Below, one piece after another: positions 23,283 through 31,744 of a stretch of DNA of 64,000 bases; the first letter of the stretch is position 1; every line of letters starts with the position of its first letter. A model generated the notes under the pieces. The model did no database searches, was not told the origin of the DNA, and saw nothing but the letters and a program-made list of their open reading frames with translations. The translations under genes and the position numbers were made by a program. This DNA is from Rhodospirillaceae bacterium (GTDB taxonomy: Bacteria; Pseudomonadota; Alphaproteobacteria; Rhodospirillales; Rhodospirillaceae): NCBI GenBank assembly GCA_028822445.1, contig JAPKDQ010000002.1:310001-374000 (forward strand), written 5' to 3'.

Positions 23283-24851
23283 ATGCGCTTTCTTATCGTT
23301 GCTCTTGTTCTGTTTAGTTTTTCTGACGCCACCCTTCATGCGGAGACTGTCATTCGGTGGTCGGCCCAAGGTGACGCTATTACCCTTGATCCCCAGGCTC
23401 AGAACGAGGGTATGACCCTTGCCACAGCGCAACAAATCTATGAGCCCCTGGTTAACCGCGATGAAAACATGAAGCTAACGCCGGGTCTTGCGCTGTCGTG
23501 GGGTTTAATGGACGACATCACCGTATGGGAATTCATCCTGCGTCAAGGCGTTGTGTTCCATGATGGCCGGCCCTTTACGGCTGATGACGTGGTTTTTTCT
23601 TTTGCTCGCGCACTGATGCCTACATCCGACATGAAGGATATCATCGGCACGGTCCTTGAAGCTGTTGCTGTCGATGAATTCACGGTGCAGATCGTGACCG
23701 ATGGGCCGAATCCCATATTGCCGCAGCAGATCACCGACATCTTCATTATGTCGCGCGGTTGGTCAGAGGAAAACGGAGTTACGGGCCCTCAGGATGTCGC
23801 ATCCGGTGAAGAAACCTATGCAGTGCGGCATACGAATGGTACGGGACCCTTTGTGTTAGAGGCGCGCGAGCCAGATGTTAGAACGGTACTGACTAAGAAT
23901 TCGCAATGGTGGGGTCTTAAAGAAGATAACGCCCATAATATCGACAGAATCATTTTCACGCCGGTCTCAAATGCTGCGACGCGTGTTGCTGCCTTGTTGT
24001 CCAACGAGTTGGACTTTGTGTTGGATACGCCAGTTCAAGACTTGGCGCGCATTCGCCGAACACCTGGCCTTACCGTGCAGTCTGCGGCTGAGGTACGCGC
24101 TATTTTTATGGGGCTTGATACAGGGCGAGCAGAACTCCGGTCATCCAACATTAAGGGTAAAAACCCTTTCTCTGACATTCGAATACGCCAAGCTATGAAT
24201 ATGGCCGTGGACCGCAAAGCAATTACGCAACGCATCATGCGCGGCATGGCAGAGCCTGCTGGGATGTTGTTGTCACCTGGCATTGGCGGTTACACAAAAG
24301 AAATTGATGCGCTGCCGCTGCTCGATCCAGACGCGTCGCGGGCTCTGATGGTAGACGCTGGGTATCCCGATGGATTTTCCGTGACTTTGGATTGCACCAA
24401 TGACCGTTACATGAATGATGAGGCTATATGCCAGGCTGTTGTTGGCATGCTCGCGAGGATTGGCATCACCGTTCGCCTTGATGCAAAAACGAAAGCCCTA
24501 CATTTCCCTAAGATTCAAAATAATGAGACGGACTTCTATCTGCTCGGATGGGGCTCCGGGACGATGGACAGTCACTACCACCTTAATTTTCTAGCGATGC
24601 CGGATCGCGCCTGGAATCGTACGGGATTTGATGACCCTGATCTCTTTTCTATGATCGACGATGTTGCCATCGAAACTGACCTGGTTAAACGCAACGCTAT
24701 GATTAATGAAGCGTGGCTGCGTCTCAAGGCGGCTGAGGTTTATATCCCGCTCCACCACCAAGGGCTGGCCTGGGCCATGAAAGACCGCCTCCGTCTTCCC
24801 ATTCAGCCGGATAACCTACCGCAATTTCGTTTAGCGAAGGTGGCAGATTAA
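23283..24851 (+). CDS. Peptide/nickel-type ABC transporter substrate-binding protein
   Basis: A 522-residue family 5 solute-binding protein (DppA/OppA type). The ATG at 23283 gives a signal peptide (MRFLIVALVLFSFSDATLHA) that an upstream TTG at 23271 would only extend. The mature part shows the family patterns DPQAQNEGMTLA, the WEFILRQGVVFHDGRPFTADDV block near residue 85, ANGTGPF-like HTNGTGPFVLEAREP, and DIRIRQAMNMAVDRKAI. It binds an unknown ligand (oligopeptide, glycoside or other organic). It is followed by two permease genes after a 418-base gap, without ATPase genes. Confidence 0.93.
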   Translation: MRFLIVALVLFSFSDATLHAETVIRWSAQGDAITLDPQAQNEGMTLATAQQIYEPLVNRDENMKLTPGLALSWGLMDDITVWEFILRQGVVFHDGRPFTADDVVFSFARALMPTSDMKDIIGTVLEAVAVDEFTVQIVTDGPNPILPQQITDIFIMSRGWSEENGVTGPQDVASGEETYAVRHTNGTGPFVLEAREPDVRTVLTKNSQWWGLKEDNAHNIDRIIFTPVSNAATRVAALLSNELDFVLDTPVQDLARIRRTPGLTVQSAAEVRAIFMGLDTGRAELRSSNIKGKNPFSDIRIRQAMNMAVDRKAITQRIMRGMAEPAGMLLSPGIGGYTKEIDALPLLDPDASRALMVDAGYPDGFSVTLDCTNDRYMNDEAICQAVVGMLARIGITVRLDAKTKALHFPKIQNNETDFYLLGWGSGTMDSHYHLNFLAMPDRAWNRTGFDDPDLFSMIDDVAIETDLVKRNAMINEAWLRLKAAEVYIPLHHQGLAWAMKDRLRLPIQPDNLPQFRLAKVAD

Positions 24852-24860
24852 GTATGCAAA

Positions 24861-24881
24861 TCTCTCTATAATATCGAGAGA
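24861..24881 (+). promoter_or_regulatory. Hairpin just after the binding-protein gene
   Basis: TCTCTC (24861-24866) pairs with GAGAGA (24876-24881) around a nine-base AT loop that contains TATAAT. It starts 10 bases after the stop codon and has no T-run. It may protect the mRNA 3' end so that the binding protein is made in excess over the permeases. Confidence 0.35.
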
Positions 24882-25205
24882 CAAACTTGAAGCTTCATCG
24901 TAGCAATCCAGATTATGTCCGCGCAGTCCATGCTGCAGTGCCGCTTGTCGCGCACCTTGAGTGCGGGAAACCAAAGCTCAACCATTCTTGATTACGGCTA
25001 CGGAAAGGCGACCCCCGTCCGGCGATTCCTGAACTAACCGTCACCGAGCAATATCTGCGATGCCCATTAGAGATACTGGGCCATTGCCTGTAGATGCGGC
25101 CGTTTAAATCGTTGATGCTGCCTTGGCATGCAAGAGAGAATGCTTATCGCCGCGCGCGCGGGGCTGAGTGGTGGCGGACGACCTTATTGCGCTAGAGATG
25201 CTGGA

Positions 25206-25253
25206 ATGCGTCCTTATTATCGGTTCTACTTTGCCCTCCCAATAAGGACGCAT
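25206..25253 (+). promoter_or_regulatory. Perfect 13-bp inverted repeat upstream of the permease genes
   Basis: ATGCGTCCTTATT (25206-25218) and AATAAGGACGCAT (25241-25253) are exact reverse complements separated by 22 bases. The right arm ends 13-16 bases before the permease start. It can be a strong RNA hairpin controlling the permeases or a DNA operator; it lacks the T-run of a terminator. Confidence 0.6.
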
Positions 25254-25269
25254 ATCTTGACTTGAGGTG

Positions 25270-26271
25270 ATGGCGTGCCACAAACGCTTCATGTTTTCCT
25301 TTTTGATACGTCGCATCGTTCAAGCTGCTCTGGTCATGGTTTTGGTCAGTGCGGCTGCTTTTGTGCTGTTCAACTATGTTGGTGACCCGGTTAATAATCT
25401 TGTTGGCCAAGAAGCGTCTTTTGAAGACCGACAAGCGTTGCGCGACCGTCTCGGATTGAACGACCCTGCGCCGGTTCAATTCGTCCGGTTTCTGGGTAAC
25501 GCCTTAACGGGTGATTTCGGTATTTCCTACCGAATGCAGAGACCAGTATCCGAGCTTATTGTAGAGCGCCTGCCTGCGACGGTAGAGCTTGTCATTGCGT
25601 CGGCCTTGTTTTCGTTTCTTCTTGGTATCCCCATGGGTGTGTATACCGCAATTCACCGTGAGGGTTTTGTCAGCCGACTGGTCTTATCTGTCTCTTTGAT
25701 CGGTGTGTCTTTACCGACCTTTGTAATTGGTATTGGCCTGATCTACCTGTTTTCTGTGAGTCTCAGTTGGCTCCCGTCTTTCGGTCGGGGTGAAACAGTT
25801 GCCTTAGGATTATGGACGACAGGTTTTTTAACCCCGGCGGGCTTAAAGGCGATCATTCTCCCTGCGGTCACACTCGGGCTCTTCCAAATGACGTTCATTC
25901 AGCGCCTTGTCCGCGCTGAAATGATCGAAGTGCTCGGTACAGATTATATTCGGACGGCGCGTGCGATGGGCGTGTCGCGTTCCCGCATTCACTATGTTTA
26001 TGCACTGAAGAATACATTACTTCCGGTGATCACCGTGATTGGCCTCAAGCTTGGCGAATTGATTGCATTTTCCATTGTGACGGAAACCGTTTTTCAATGG
26101 CCCGGCCTTGGCCTTTTATTTATTCAGGCCGTTGCGTTCGCCGACATTCCCGTGATGGCTGCCTATCTGATTATGGTAGCGCTGGTGTTTGTCGTTATTA
26201 GTCTCGCCGTTGATATCTTGTACGTTTTTATTGACCCGCGTTTGCGAACCAGAGCTGGGGGCATACTGTGA
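25270..26271 (+). CDS. DppB-type ABC transporter permease
   Basis: A permease of the BinDing-protein-dependent transport family, about 333 residues with six predicted membrane segments. N-terminal FLIRRIVQAALVMVLVS is the usual first helix. The EAA loop, which contacts the ATPase, reads EVLGTDYIRTARAMGVSRSR near residue 220. GAGG at 25264-25267 sits close to an ATG at 25270; the family-typical start would be the ATG at 25291 (MFSFLIRR), and a GTG at 25267 is also in frame, so the start is unsettled. It overlaps the next permease as GTGA. Confidence 0.92.
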   Translation: MACHKRFMFSFLIRRIVQAALVMVLVSAAAFVLFNYVGDPVNNLVGQEASFEDRQALRDRLGLNDPAPVQFVRFLGNALTGDFGISYRMQRPVSELIVERLPATVELVIASALFSFLLGIPMGVYTAIHREGFVSRLVLSVSLIGVSLPTFVIGIGLIYLFSVSLSWLPSFGRGETVALGLWTTGFLTPAGLKAIILPAVTLGLFQMTFIQRLVRAEMIEVLGTDYIRTARAMGVSRSRIHYVYALKNTLLPVITVIGLKLGELIAFSIVTETVFQWPGLGLLFIQAVAFADIPVMAAYLIMVALVFVVISLAVDILYVFIDPRLRTRAGGIL

Positions 26272-27182
26272 GCGGTGTGTCGTCGATAGCTCCGCGTGCC
26301 GCGCTATGGATTAGTTATCGCCAGAGTCCTCTTGCGATAACAGCGTCGTGCTTTGTGACCGGCTTTCTCTTGTGTGCGTTTCTTGCGCCTTGGTTGGCCC
26401 CCCAGGACCCGTTTAATCCCATCAATCTTGAATTGATGAATTCGTTCCTACCGCCGGCCTGGACGAGTGGGGGTAACCCTGCTTTCTTATTAGGAACCGA
26501 TGATCAAGGCCGAGATATGTGGTCCGCGATTTTGTACGGCAGCCGGATATCGTTAACGGTTGGCCTTTCAGCGGTTGCCTTTGCAGCGGCGCTCGGTATT
26601 ACGGTTGGCCTTGTTGCTGGCTACATGGGCGGTTGGGTGGAAACCCTACTAATGAGGCTAGCAGACGTTCAGTTGACAATCCCAGCGCTGCTGGTCGCGC
26701 TGATGGTAGATGGTTTTTCAAGAGCCGTTTTGTCGCCAGAGGTCCACGACGGTGTTGCGCTCTATATGCTGATCTTTGCCATCGGGATCTCTGATTGGCC
26801 GCAATATGCGCGCGTTGTGCGTTCTGCAACGTTGGTTCAAAAACAAATGGGATACGTCACGCAAGCAAAACTTATCGGCGTGCCTGATGTTGCGATTGTC
26901 CTCGGCCACATCCTTCCGAACGTTATGACGTCTATCCTTGTGCTTGCAACATTGGGTTTGGCGCTCGCTATTATCGCTGAAGCGACGCTGAGTTTTCTAG
27001 GTGTTGGGATGCCGCCAACAACGCCGTCTCTTGGCACCCTGATTCGGATTGGTAACGATTACCTGTTCTCTGGAGAATGGTGGATAACTCTGTTTCCTTC
27101 ACTGGCACTCATTCTCCTTGCCCTGTCTGTGAATTTGCTTGGGGATTGGCTACGTGACGCTCTCAATCCGCGTCTTCGTTAA
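26268..27182 (+). CDS. DppC-type ABC transporter permease
   Basis: A 304-residue permease, partner of the preceding gene, beginning at a GTG that overlaps its stop by 4 bases. Features are the first helix near 18-40, the LGTDDQGRDMWSAILYGSRIS block typical of DppC/OppC, and the EAA loop QMGYVTQAKLIGVPDVAI near 195-212. It forms a heterodimeric channel with the DppB-type protein. No DppD/DppF ATPase gene follows; the next gene on this strand is a dioxygenase 375 bases on. Confidence 0.93.
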   Translation: MSGVSSIAPRAALWISYRQSPLAITASCFVTGFLLCAFLAPWLAPQDPFNPINLELMNSFLPPAWTSGGNPAFLLGTDDQGRDMWSAILYGSRISLTVGLSAVAFAAALGITVGLVAGYMGGWVETLLMRLADVQLTIPALLVALMVDGFSRAVLSPEVHDGVALYMLIFAIGISDWPQYARVVRSATLVQKQMGYVTQAKLIGVPDVAIVLGHILPNVMTSILVLATLGLALAIIAEATLSFLGVGMPPTTPSLGTLIRIGNDYLFSGEWWITLFPSLALILLALSVNLLGDWLRDALNPRLR

Positions 27183-27235
27183 GCGGCCTCATTAGGCGCT
27201 TCCGCAAGGTCACCGGCCCCGTGAAGTAGGGGGCC
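27181..27235 (+). terminator. Two consecutive hairpins after the permease operon
   Basis: The first hairpin (27181-27201) pairs AAGCG-CCT with AGGCGCTT with one bulged G, starting inside the stop codon. The second pairs GGCCCC (27215-27220) with GGGGCC (27230-27235) around a nine-base loop. Neither is followed by a T-run, so termination is a guess. Confidence 0.35.
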
Positions 27236-27557
27236 AATATCATTACTGTCAAGCGGTGTAGAGGTCTAACCTGCTCAGATCAGGCATCAATATTGAGACT
27301 GCTCATGAACTACAACACTACAAAGCTTTGGTCCGTGGGGTCGCTCCATTGCATGGTGGTCGACCGGAACAAAAGCTTTAGAATGACCAGGTAGGCCAAA
27401 GGTGGCGCTGGGCAACGGGCCCCTCTACAATAAAACCGGAAACTGACAAGTCTGCCATTAGACTTTTCTAGCGCCTCTTTTTATTGGGTCAAAGCGTGAA
27501 AAGAGAAAAATGTCGCTACACTGTAAAGCATGTTTTGTCTGATTTTAGGATGCATTG
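27236..27557 (+). other. Intergenic stretch upstream of the dioxygenase gene
   Basis: About 320 bases without a gene. AAGTCT (27448-27453) and AGACTT (27460-27465) form a 6-bp hairpin followed by TT, and a CTTTTTATTGG run follows near 27477-27486, so a weak terminator is possible here. No clear promoter could be fixed. Confidence 0.35.
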
Positions 27558-28403
27558 ATGATTATCACACCTCTCTCAGACGTCTGCGGCGCCGAGGTTA
27601 TTGGCTTCGACTGTGGTGGTGATATTGACCATAAGTACTTTCAGGCGGTGCAATCTGCTTTTAATAAACACTCTGTTTTGGTTTTTCGTGATCAACACCT
27701 AAAACCTGATCAACACATTGCATTCTCCAAATGCTGGGGAGACATCAAAGGTCATATTCTTACCCAGTACCTCTTGCCGGGTTACCCTGAGCTTTTGGTT
27801 GTTTCAAACAAGAAGGATGACAACGGCGACCCGGTTGGGATTGAAGATGCTGGTCGGTATTGGCACACCGACGTTAGCTATGAATCGGTGCCACCGATGG
27901 GGTCTCTGCTCTACGGTTTAGAGGTCCCGTGTCATGGCGGTGACACGCTATTTGCAAGTCAGCACCGGGCCTACGACAACCTACCCCAGGACCTGAGGGG
28001 TCGCGTTGCAGATCTAACAGCGCATCATCGCTTTAACTATACACAGATCCAGGCTGAAGACGGCAGCGCCCGCAAACCGCTAACTAAAGAGCAAGAGAAG
28101 CAGTTGGTTGGTGCTGTCCACCCCATTGTGCGGACGCACCCCGATACAGGCCGGAAGGGGCTTTATGTGAACCCCGGCTTCACAGATCGGGTTGTTGATA
28201 TGGAGGAGGGCGAAAGCCAAAAATTACTTGATACTTTGTTCAGCTATGCAACCGATGATGCTGTCGTTTATCGGCATAGGTGGAATGTCCGTGATCTCGT
28301 ATTTTGGGACAACCGCTGCCTAATGCACCACGCGACGCCTTATCCGGCCCATAGCATTCGCCACATGAATCGGACTACGGTTGCTGGATCTGTTCCGGTT
28401 TAA
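27558..28403 (+). CDS. TauD/TfdA-family Fe(II)/2-oxoglutarate dioxygenase
   Basis: A 281-residue dioxygenase. The iron triad is visible: H-x-D in RYWHTDVSY (about residues 103-106) and the distal His in CLMHHATPY near 255. The 2-oxoglutarate-binding Arg is probably in SIRHMNRTTV. The N-terminal half has VLVFRDQHLKPDQHIAFSKCWG, typical of TfdA. The family hydroxylates sulfonates, aryloxyacetates and other carboxylic acids; the substrate here is unknown. The ATG at 27558 follows AGGA at 27548-27550 by 7 bases, which favours it over the TTG at 27555. The ABC importer upstream may supply its substrate. Confidence 0.93.
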   Translation: MIITPLSDVCGAEVIGFDCGGDIDHKYFQAVQSAFNKHSVLVFRDQHLKPDQHIAFSKCWGDIKGHILTQYLLPGYPELLVVSNKKDDNGDPVGIEDAGRYWHTDVSYESVPPMGSLLYGLEVPCHGGDTLFASQHRAYDNLPQDLRGRVADLTAHHRFNYTQIQAEDGSARKPLTKEQEKQLVGAVHPIVRTHPDTGRKGLYVNPGFTDRVVDMEEGESQKLLDTLFSYATDDAVVYRHRWNVRDLVFWDNRCLMHHATPYPAHSIRHMNRTTVAGSVPV

Positions 28404-28405
28404 TG

Positions 28406-29707
28406 CTAGTCTGTGCTCGTGCGTTCTAGCATGCGCGCAACCTTGGTTCGTCGGGGCATCACGTAAGCTGCGGCGAAGAATGTCACTAGGGCGCCCGTTA
28501 GAAGTGGTGGGCCGAAGCTAAAAATCTCTGCTGCAGTTCCCATGACCATTGCACCTAACGCTGGTCCGCCGCGCCCAATAACTAACCAGACACTCATGAC
28601 CCGTCCGCGCAATCGATCTGTAACGGACGATTGAATTAGTGTTTGAGTGCCTGTGCCAGTGCAGGCTTGCGTGAATCCGGACACCGCGAGGAGCAGTGCG
28701 CCCGTCCATATATTTGTCGACATGGCAAAGACCGACACCGCGGCGCCGTTAATCATAACGCCGACAAACACGATATTAGTCAGTCCGGTTAATCGACCTC
28801 TCTGGGCTAGCCAGATAGACGCGCAAATGGCACCCAGCCCCATAGCAGACGTCAAGATCGCGAGGCCTTGTGGCCCACCTTTGAACACTTCACCGGCAAA
28901 ACCCGGGAGTAGGTCGATCAAGGGTCGTGCGAACAAAGAGTTCACCGCCGTTAACGCGATTATCGCGGCCACCCCCGTGTGAGTGAACGTGAAGCGCGCG
29001 CCTTCCACCAAGTCTCGGAAATAAGACGAGCTAGGCGGAATGCGATGCTCTAGGCGGGGCATGCGGATCATGGCCATGGCGACTATCAACGCCGCGTAAG
29101 ACCCAGCATTTACGAAGAACGCCCAGGCAATATCTGTGGTCGCAATTAGAATCCCAGCAATGGCCGGCCCGATAATGCGTGCGACGTTGAAGATGATGGA
29201 GCTGATTGCAATGGCGGTCGACATCACTTCACGGGGCACCATGTTGACGACCAGCGTCACACGCGCGGCTTGGTTCATCGCATTTGTGATGCCGCCGATT
29301 GACATTAGGACGACTAACATCTCTGGAGATATGTGCCCGGTGAGCGTCAAGAGCCACAGTGCAGTCGCCTGAACGCAAGCAAACCCTTGAGCAATCATTG
29401 AGACGCGCAACCGATCGAACCGGTCGGCGACGACACCCCCGAGCGGTGTTAAAATAATGATCGGTAAAAATTCAGCGATCGCTATGGCGCCAAGCCAGGC
29501 ACCAGATTCTGTGAGTTCCCACATCAGCCAACCGACGGCTAGGCGCTGCACCCACATTCCCGTCAACGACAAGGTGTTCCCGGCAGTATACAGAGCAAAA
29601 TTGCGGATGGCGAAGACCTGACGCAGGCCTGAAAAATCGGGCAGGGATCGTTTCATATTGCGGCGAGTTGTACCGGCTCTATCCGGATGCGTCCATCCGC
29701 CGTTCAT
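28406..29707 (-). CDS. MFS transporter (EntS / DHA3-like)
   Basis: A 433-residue major facilitator with about eleven or twelve membrane segments. The start of the transporter domain reads IRNFALYTAGNTLSLTGMWVQRLAVGW, followed by the MFS loop GGVVADRFDRLRV (motif A), and later GAICASIWLAQRGR as the mid-loop equivalent. This organisation is that of the EntS-like group that exports siderophores, drugs or fatty acids. The substrate is unpredictable. About 20 N-terminal residues precede the conserved region, so the start could be at the ATG of MKRSLPDF (29656). It is convergent with the TauD gene, 2 bases apart. Confidence 0.9.
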   Translation of the reverse strand: MNGGWTHPDRAGTTRRNMKRSLPDFSGLRQVFAIRNFALYTAGNTLSLTGMWVQRLAVGWLMWELTESGAWLGAIAIAEFLPIIILTPLGGVVADRFDRLRVSMIAQGFACVQATALWLLTLTGHISPEMLVVLMSIGGITNAMNQAARVTLVVNMVPREVMSTAIAISSIIFNVARIIGPAIAGILIATTDIAWAFFVNAGSYAALIVAMAMIRMPRLEHRIPPSSSYFRDLVEGARFTFTHTGVAAIIALTAVNSLFARPLIDLLPGFAGEVFKGGPQGLAILTSAMGLGAICASIWLAQRGRLTGLTNIVFVGVMINGAAVSVFAMSTNIWTGALLLAVSGFTQACTGTGTQTLIQSSVTDRLRGRVMSVWLVIGRGGPALGAMVMGTAAEIFSFGPPLLTGALVTFFAAAYVMPRRTKVARMLERTSTD

Positions 29708-29756
29708 AGCCCGGTTGCCGGTTGGTCAATCTGACCAACGAAGAAAATAAGATTTT

Positions 29757-29832
29757 TGGTGGAGCCGAGCGGGATCGAACCGCTGACCTCGACGTTGCGA
29801 ACGTCGCGCTCTCCCAACTGAGCTACGGCCCC
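29757..29832 (-). tRNA. tRNA-Ala (anticodon CGC)
   Basis: The minus strand folds into a 76-base cloverleaf: acceptor GGGGCCG/CGGCTCC with one G-U pair, D arm AGCTCAGTTGGGAGAGC, anticodon stem CGACG/CGTCG around the loop TTCGCAA (anticodon CGC, reading GCG), and T arm GCGGTTCGATCCCGC. The terminal CCA is encoded, ending at 29757. The acceptor, D and T arms all fit tRNA-Ala. Confidence 0.95.
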
Positions 29833-29869
29833 CCAGAGGAAGGGCGCGGATATTGTGCGGAGCGGTGCC

Positions 29870-30178
29870 CTAAGTCAAGCGCCTGACCTCACGAACGGAA
29901 GACCTGACGAAACGGTGATTATTGAACCTTTGGGATCGAGCACTCTCAGTTCTCCTAGGTCTAGACGGGCGCACGGCATGGAGCCATTTAAACCAAGGCA
30001 ACAGCACCCGCTTCTCCAGCGGGTGCAGAAATAACTCTTCATATCGTTTAGTTCTAGTGTCCGTATTAACAGGAATGATGGATTGCCCCATCACACTCTC
30101 AACATAAAGCCCTCCATCCGGACCAAAGGCTAGGCCGCGCAGATCATGAAAGGAAATCCCAGAGAGCACCCGTTCGGT
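29870..30178 (-). pseudogene. Possible remnant of a beta-propeller (NHL/SMP-30-like) gene
   Basis: A minus-strand frame open below the TAG near 30187 reads HDLRGLAFGPDGGLYV and then GQSIIPVNTDT, a pattern typical of one blade of NHL, SMP-30 or ScyD-like propellers. The sequence then loses family character (an Arg-rich tail to 29870), and no further blades are visible. No ribosome site fits the only GTG start at 30169. The best reading is a decayed fragment beside a tRNA gene; a chance match is possible. Confidence 0.35.
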
Positions 30179-30226
30179 GCGCTAAGCTGCAGGGCTACTT
30201 GTGCAGCTCGCTAGTACTGTTAGCGC
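30179..30226. repeat. Nested inverted repeats upstream of yggT
   Basis: Outer arms GCGCTAA (30179-30185) and TTAGCGC (30220-30226) enclose inner arms AGCTGCA (30185-30191) and TGCAGCT (30202-30208). Both pairs are perfect. The structure has an asymmetric 11-base bulge on the 3' side. It lies about 130 bases before yggT in a 525-base gap that holds no intact gene. Its function is unknown. Confidence 0.5.
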
Positions 30227-30357
30227 GGAAACATAAGTTGTAAGCGCTGTTGTGGATGTGCCAAGGGCCCCCACCCATTGCTCTTGTCTACTGGGTCTCT
30301 GCTCAGTACGGTGCGGCCGCACACACCGCCTGCAAATGGCAACCCGGAGGACATTAG

Positions 30358-30657
30358 GTGGATCTACTCGTTCCGATAGTTCAGCTTGTTCAAATCATAC
30401 TCGATATGTACTGGCATGTGGTCGTCGCTGCCGTCATCCTGAGTTGGTTAGTCAACTTCAGTGTTATCAATACTCACAATCAGTTTGTCCACATGATTTG
30501 GTCGACCCTACGTCAGATGACCGAACCCGTCTTTCTGAAAATCCGACGTTACGTGCCGATAGTGGGTGGCCTCGACCTTTCACCAATCGTTCTTCTGTTG
30601 GGTCTTTGGTTGGCCCAGCTATATCTCAATATCCTCATTGTGTGGATGGTAAATTAA
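30358..30657 (+). CDS. YggT family membrane protein
   Basis: A 99-residue membrane protein with two long hydrophobic segments (about 5-30 and 65-95) around a short loop. The loop reads VHMIWSTLRQMTEPVFLKIR followed by VPIVGGLDLSPIV, the YggT signature. YggT proteins are linked to osmotic tolerance and cell division or envelope growth, but the mechanism is unclear. The GTG start at 30358 has GGAGG (30346-30350) at good spacing. folD follows about 150 bases later on the same strand. Confidence 0.92.
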   Translation: MDLLVPIVQLVQIILDMYWHVVVAAVILSWLVNFSVINTHNQFVHMIWSTLRQMTEPVFLKIRRYVPIVGGLDLSPIVLLLGLWLAQLYLNILIVWMVN

Positions 30658-30807
30658 TAAGGTGGCTGTCGCGTTGGCGTATTGCTGCGCTGAAGGTGAT
30701 TGCATTACCGTGCATGTGTGTGGGTCCCCCAAAGCTTATCGCAAAGTCGTGCGTGTGGCCGGCGATCCCGCTAAACTGTCAGCAATTACAGACCGATGGA
30801 GTTTGAT

Positions 30808-31707
30808 ATGAGCCAGGCAACCCTTATCGATGGCAAAGCGACGGCCGCTGCACTACGAATCTTGATCGGCAAAAAAATTGGACAACTTACCGCTGAGCAC
30901 GGCATCAGACCCGGGTTAGCCGTTGTGTTGATTGGTGCAGACCCGGCCAGTCAAGTGTATGTGCGCAGCAAACGAAAGGCCGCTGTTAAATTAGGTATGG
31001 AGTCTTTTGAGCACACATTGCCAGCTGACACGAAACAGGAAACCGTGATGGCTCTGGTCCAAAAACTAAACGGTGACCCAAAGGTCCATGGCATCCTGGT
31101 TCAGCTGCCTCTTCCAAAGCACTTAGATGAGAAGCCGGTCATTCTAGCGATCGATCCGTTGAAGGATGTTGATGGCTTGCATCCTGAAAATGCCGGACGC
31201 CTCATGGCCGGTGAAGTCGGCATGGTGTCATGCACGCCGCTGGGCTGTCAGCTCTTACTCCGTCGTCAATTGGGCGACATGACCGGCAAGAATGCTTTGG
31301 TCATTGGTCGCTCGCTTCTTTTTGGTAAGCCGATGGCTCAGTTGCTGTTGGCCGAAGACTGCACGGTGACGACGGCTCATTCGCGCACTGCGGATCTAGC
31401 TGACCATTGCCGCCGGGCGGATATTCTTGTCGCCGCTGTCGGTCGTCCTGAGATGGTCAAAGAAGATTGGGTTAAGCCCGGCGCTGTTGTGATTGATGTC
31501 GGGATCAACCGTTTGCCCGGAGAAGGCGACAAAGAACGGTTGGTTGGCGATGTTGATTTTGATGCCGTCTCGAACGTGGCTTCAGCGATCACCCCTGTTC
31601 CTGGAGGTGTAGGCCCAATGACCATCGCCTGCCTTATGTTCAACGCGCTCAGAGCGGCGCGTTTACAAAACGGCCTGGATGACGTGAAAATACCGACGAG
31701 CTTTTAG
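30808..31707 (+). CDS. folD: Methylenetetrahydrofolate dehydrogenase / cyclohydrolase FolD
   Basis: FolD interconverts 5,10-methylene- and 10-formyl-tetrahydrofolate with NADP. The active-site Y-x3-K is in [10 protein letters not shown] (about residues 50-55), the QLPLPKHL motif follows, the NADP-loop [15 protein letters not shown] is near 170, and [12 protein letters not shown] ends the fold. The ATG at 30808 is preferred to one at 30796, because GGAG at 30798-30801 serves it; this gives 299 residues. It is in the common alphaproteobacterial position after yggT. Confidence 0.96.
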   Translation: MSQATLIDGKATAAALRILIGKKIGQLTAEHGIRPGLAVVLIGADPASQVYVRSKRKAAVKLGMESFEHTLPADTKQETVMALVQKLNGDPKVHGILVQLPLPKHLDEKPVILAIDPLKDVDGLHPENAGRLMAGEVGMVSCTPLGCQLLLRRQLGDMTGKNALVIGRSLLFGKPMAQLLLAEDCTVTTAHSRTADLADHCRRADILVAAVGRPEMVKEDWVKPGAVVIDVGINRLPGEGDKERLVGDVDFDAVSNVASAITPVPGGVGPMTIACLMFNALRAARLQNGLDDVKIPTSF

Positions 31708-31744
31708 GTGTAAGAATATATGCTGCTGCTTCGCAGTCTTGTCT

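Larger units (their letters stand above)
24852..25269 (+). other. Long leader between binding-protein and permease genes
   Basis: This 418-base gap in an otherwise tight transporter locus holds a short hairpin at 24861-24881 and a perfect 13-bp inverted repeat at 25206-25253. One 39-codon frame (no ATG) lies between them and is not convincing. No tRNA or recognisable riboswitch is seen. Confidence 0.5.

Noticed and set aside
30252-30806. 184-codon plus-strand frame covering yggT
   Set aside because: yggT in another frame has a clear family match and a ribosome site. This frame is rich in Cys, Arg and Ser and looks like a shadow.
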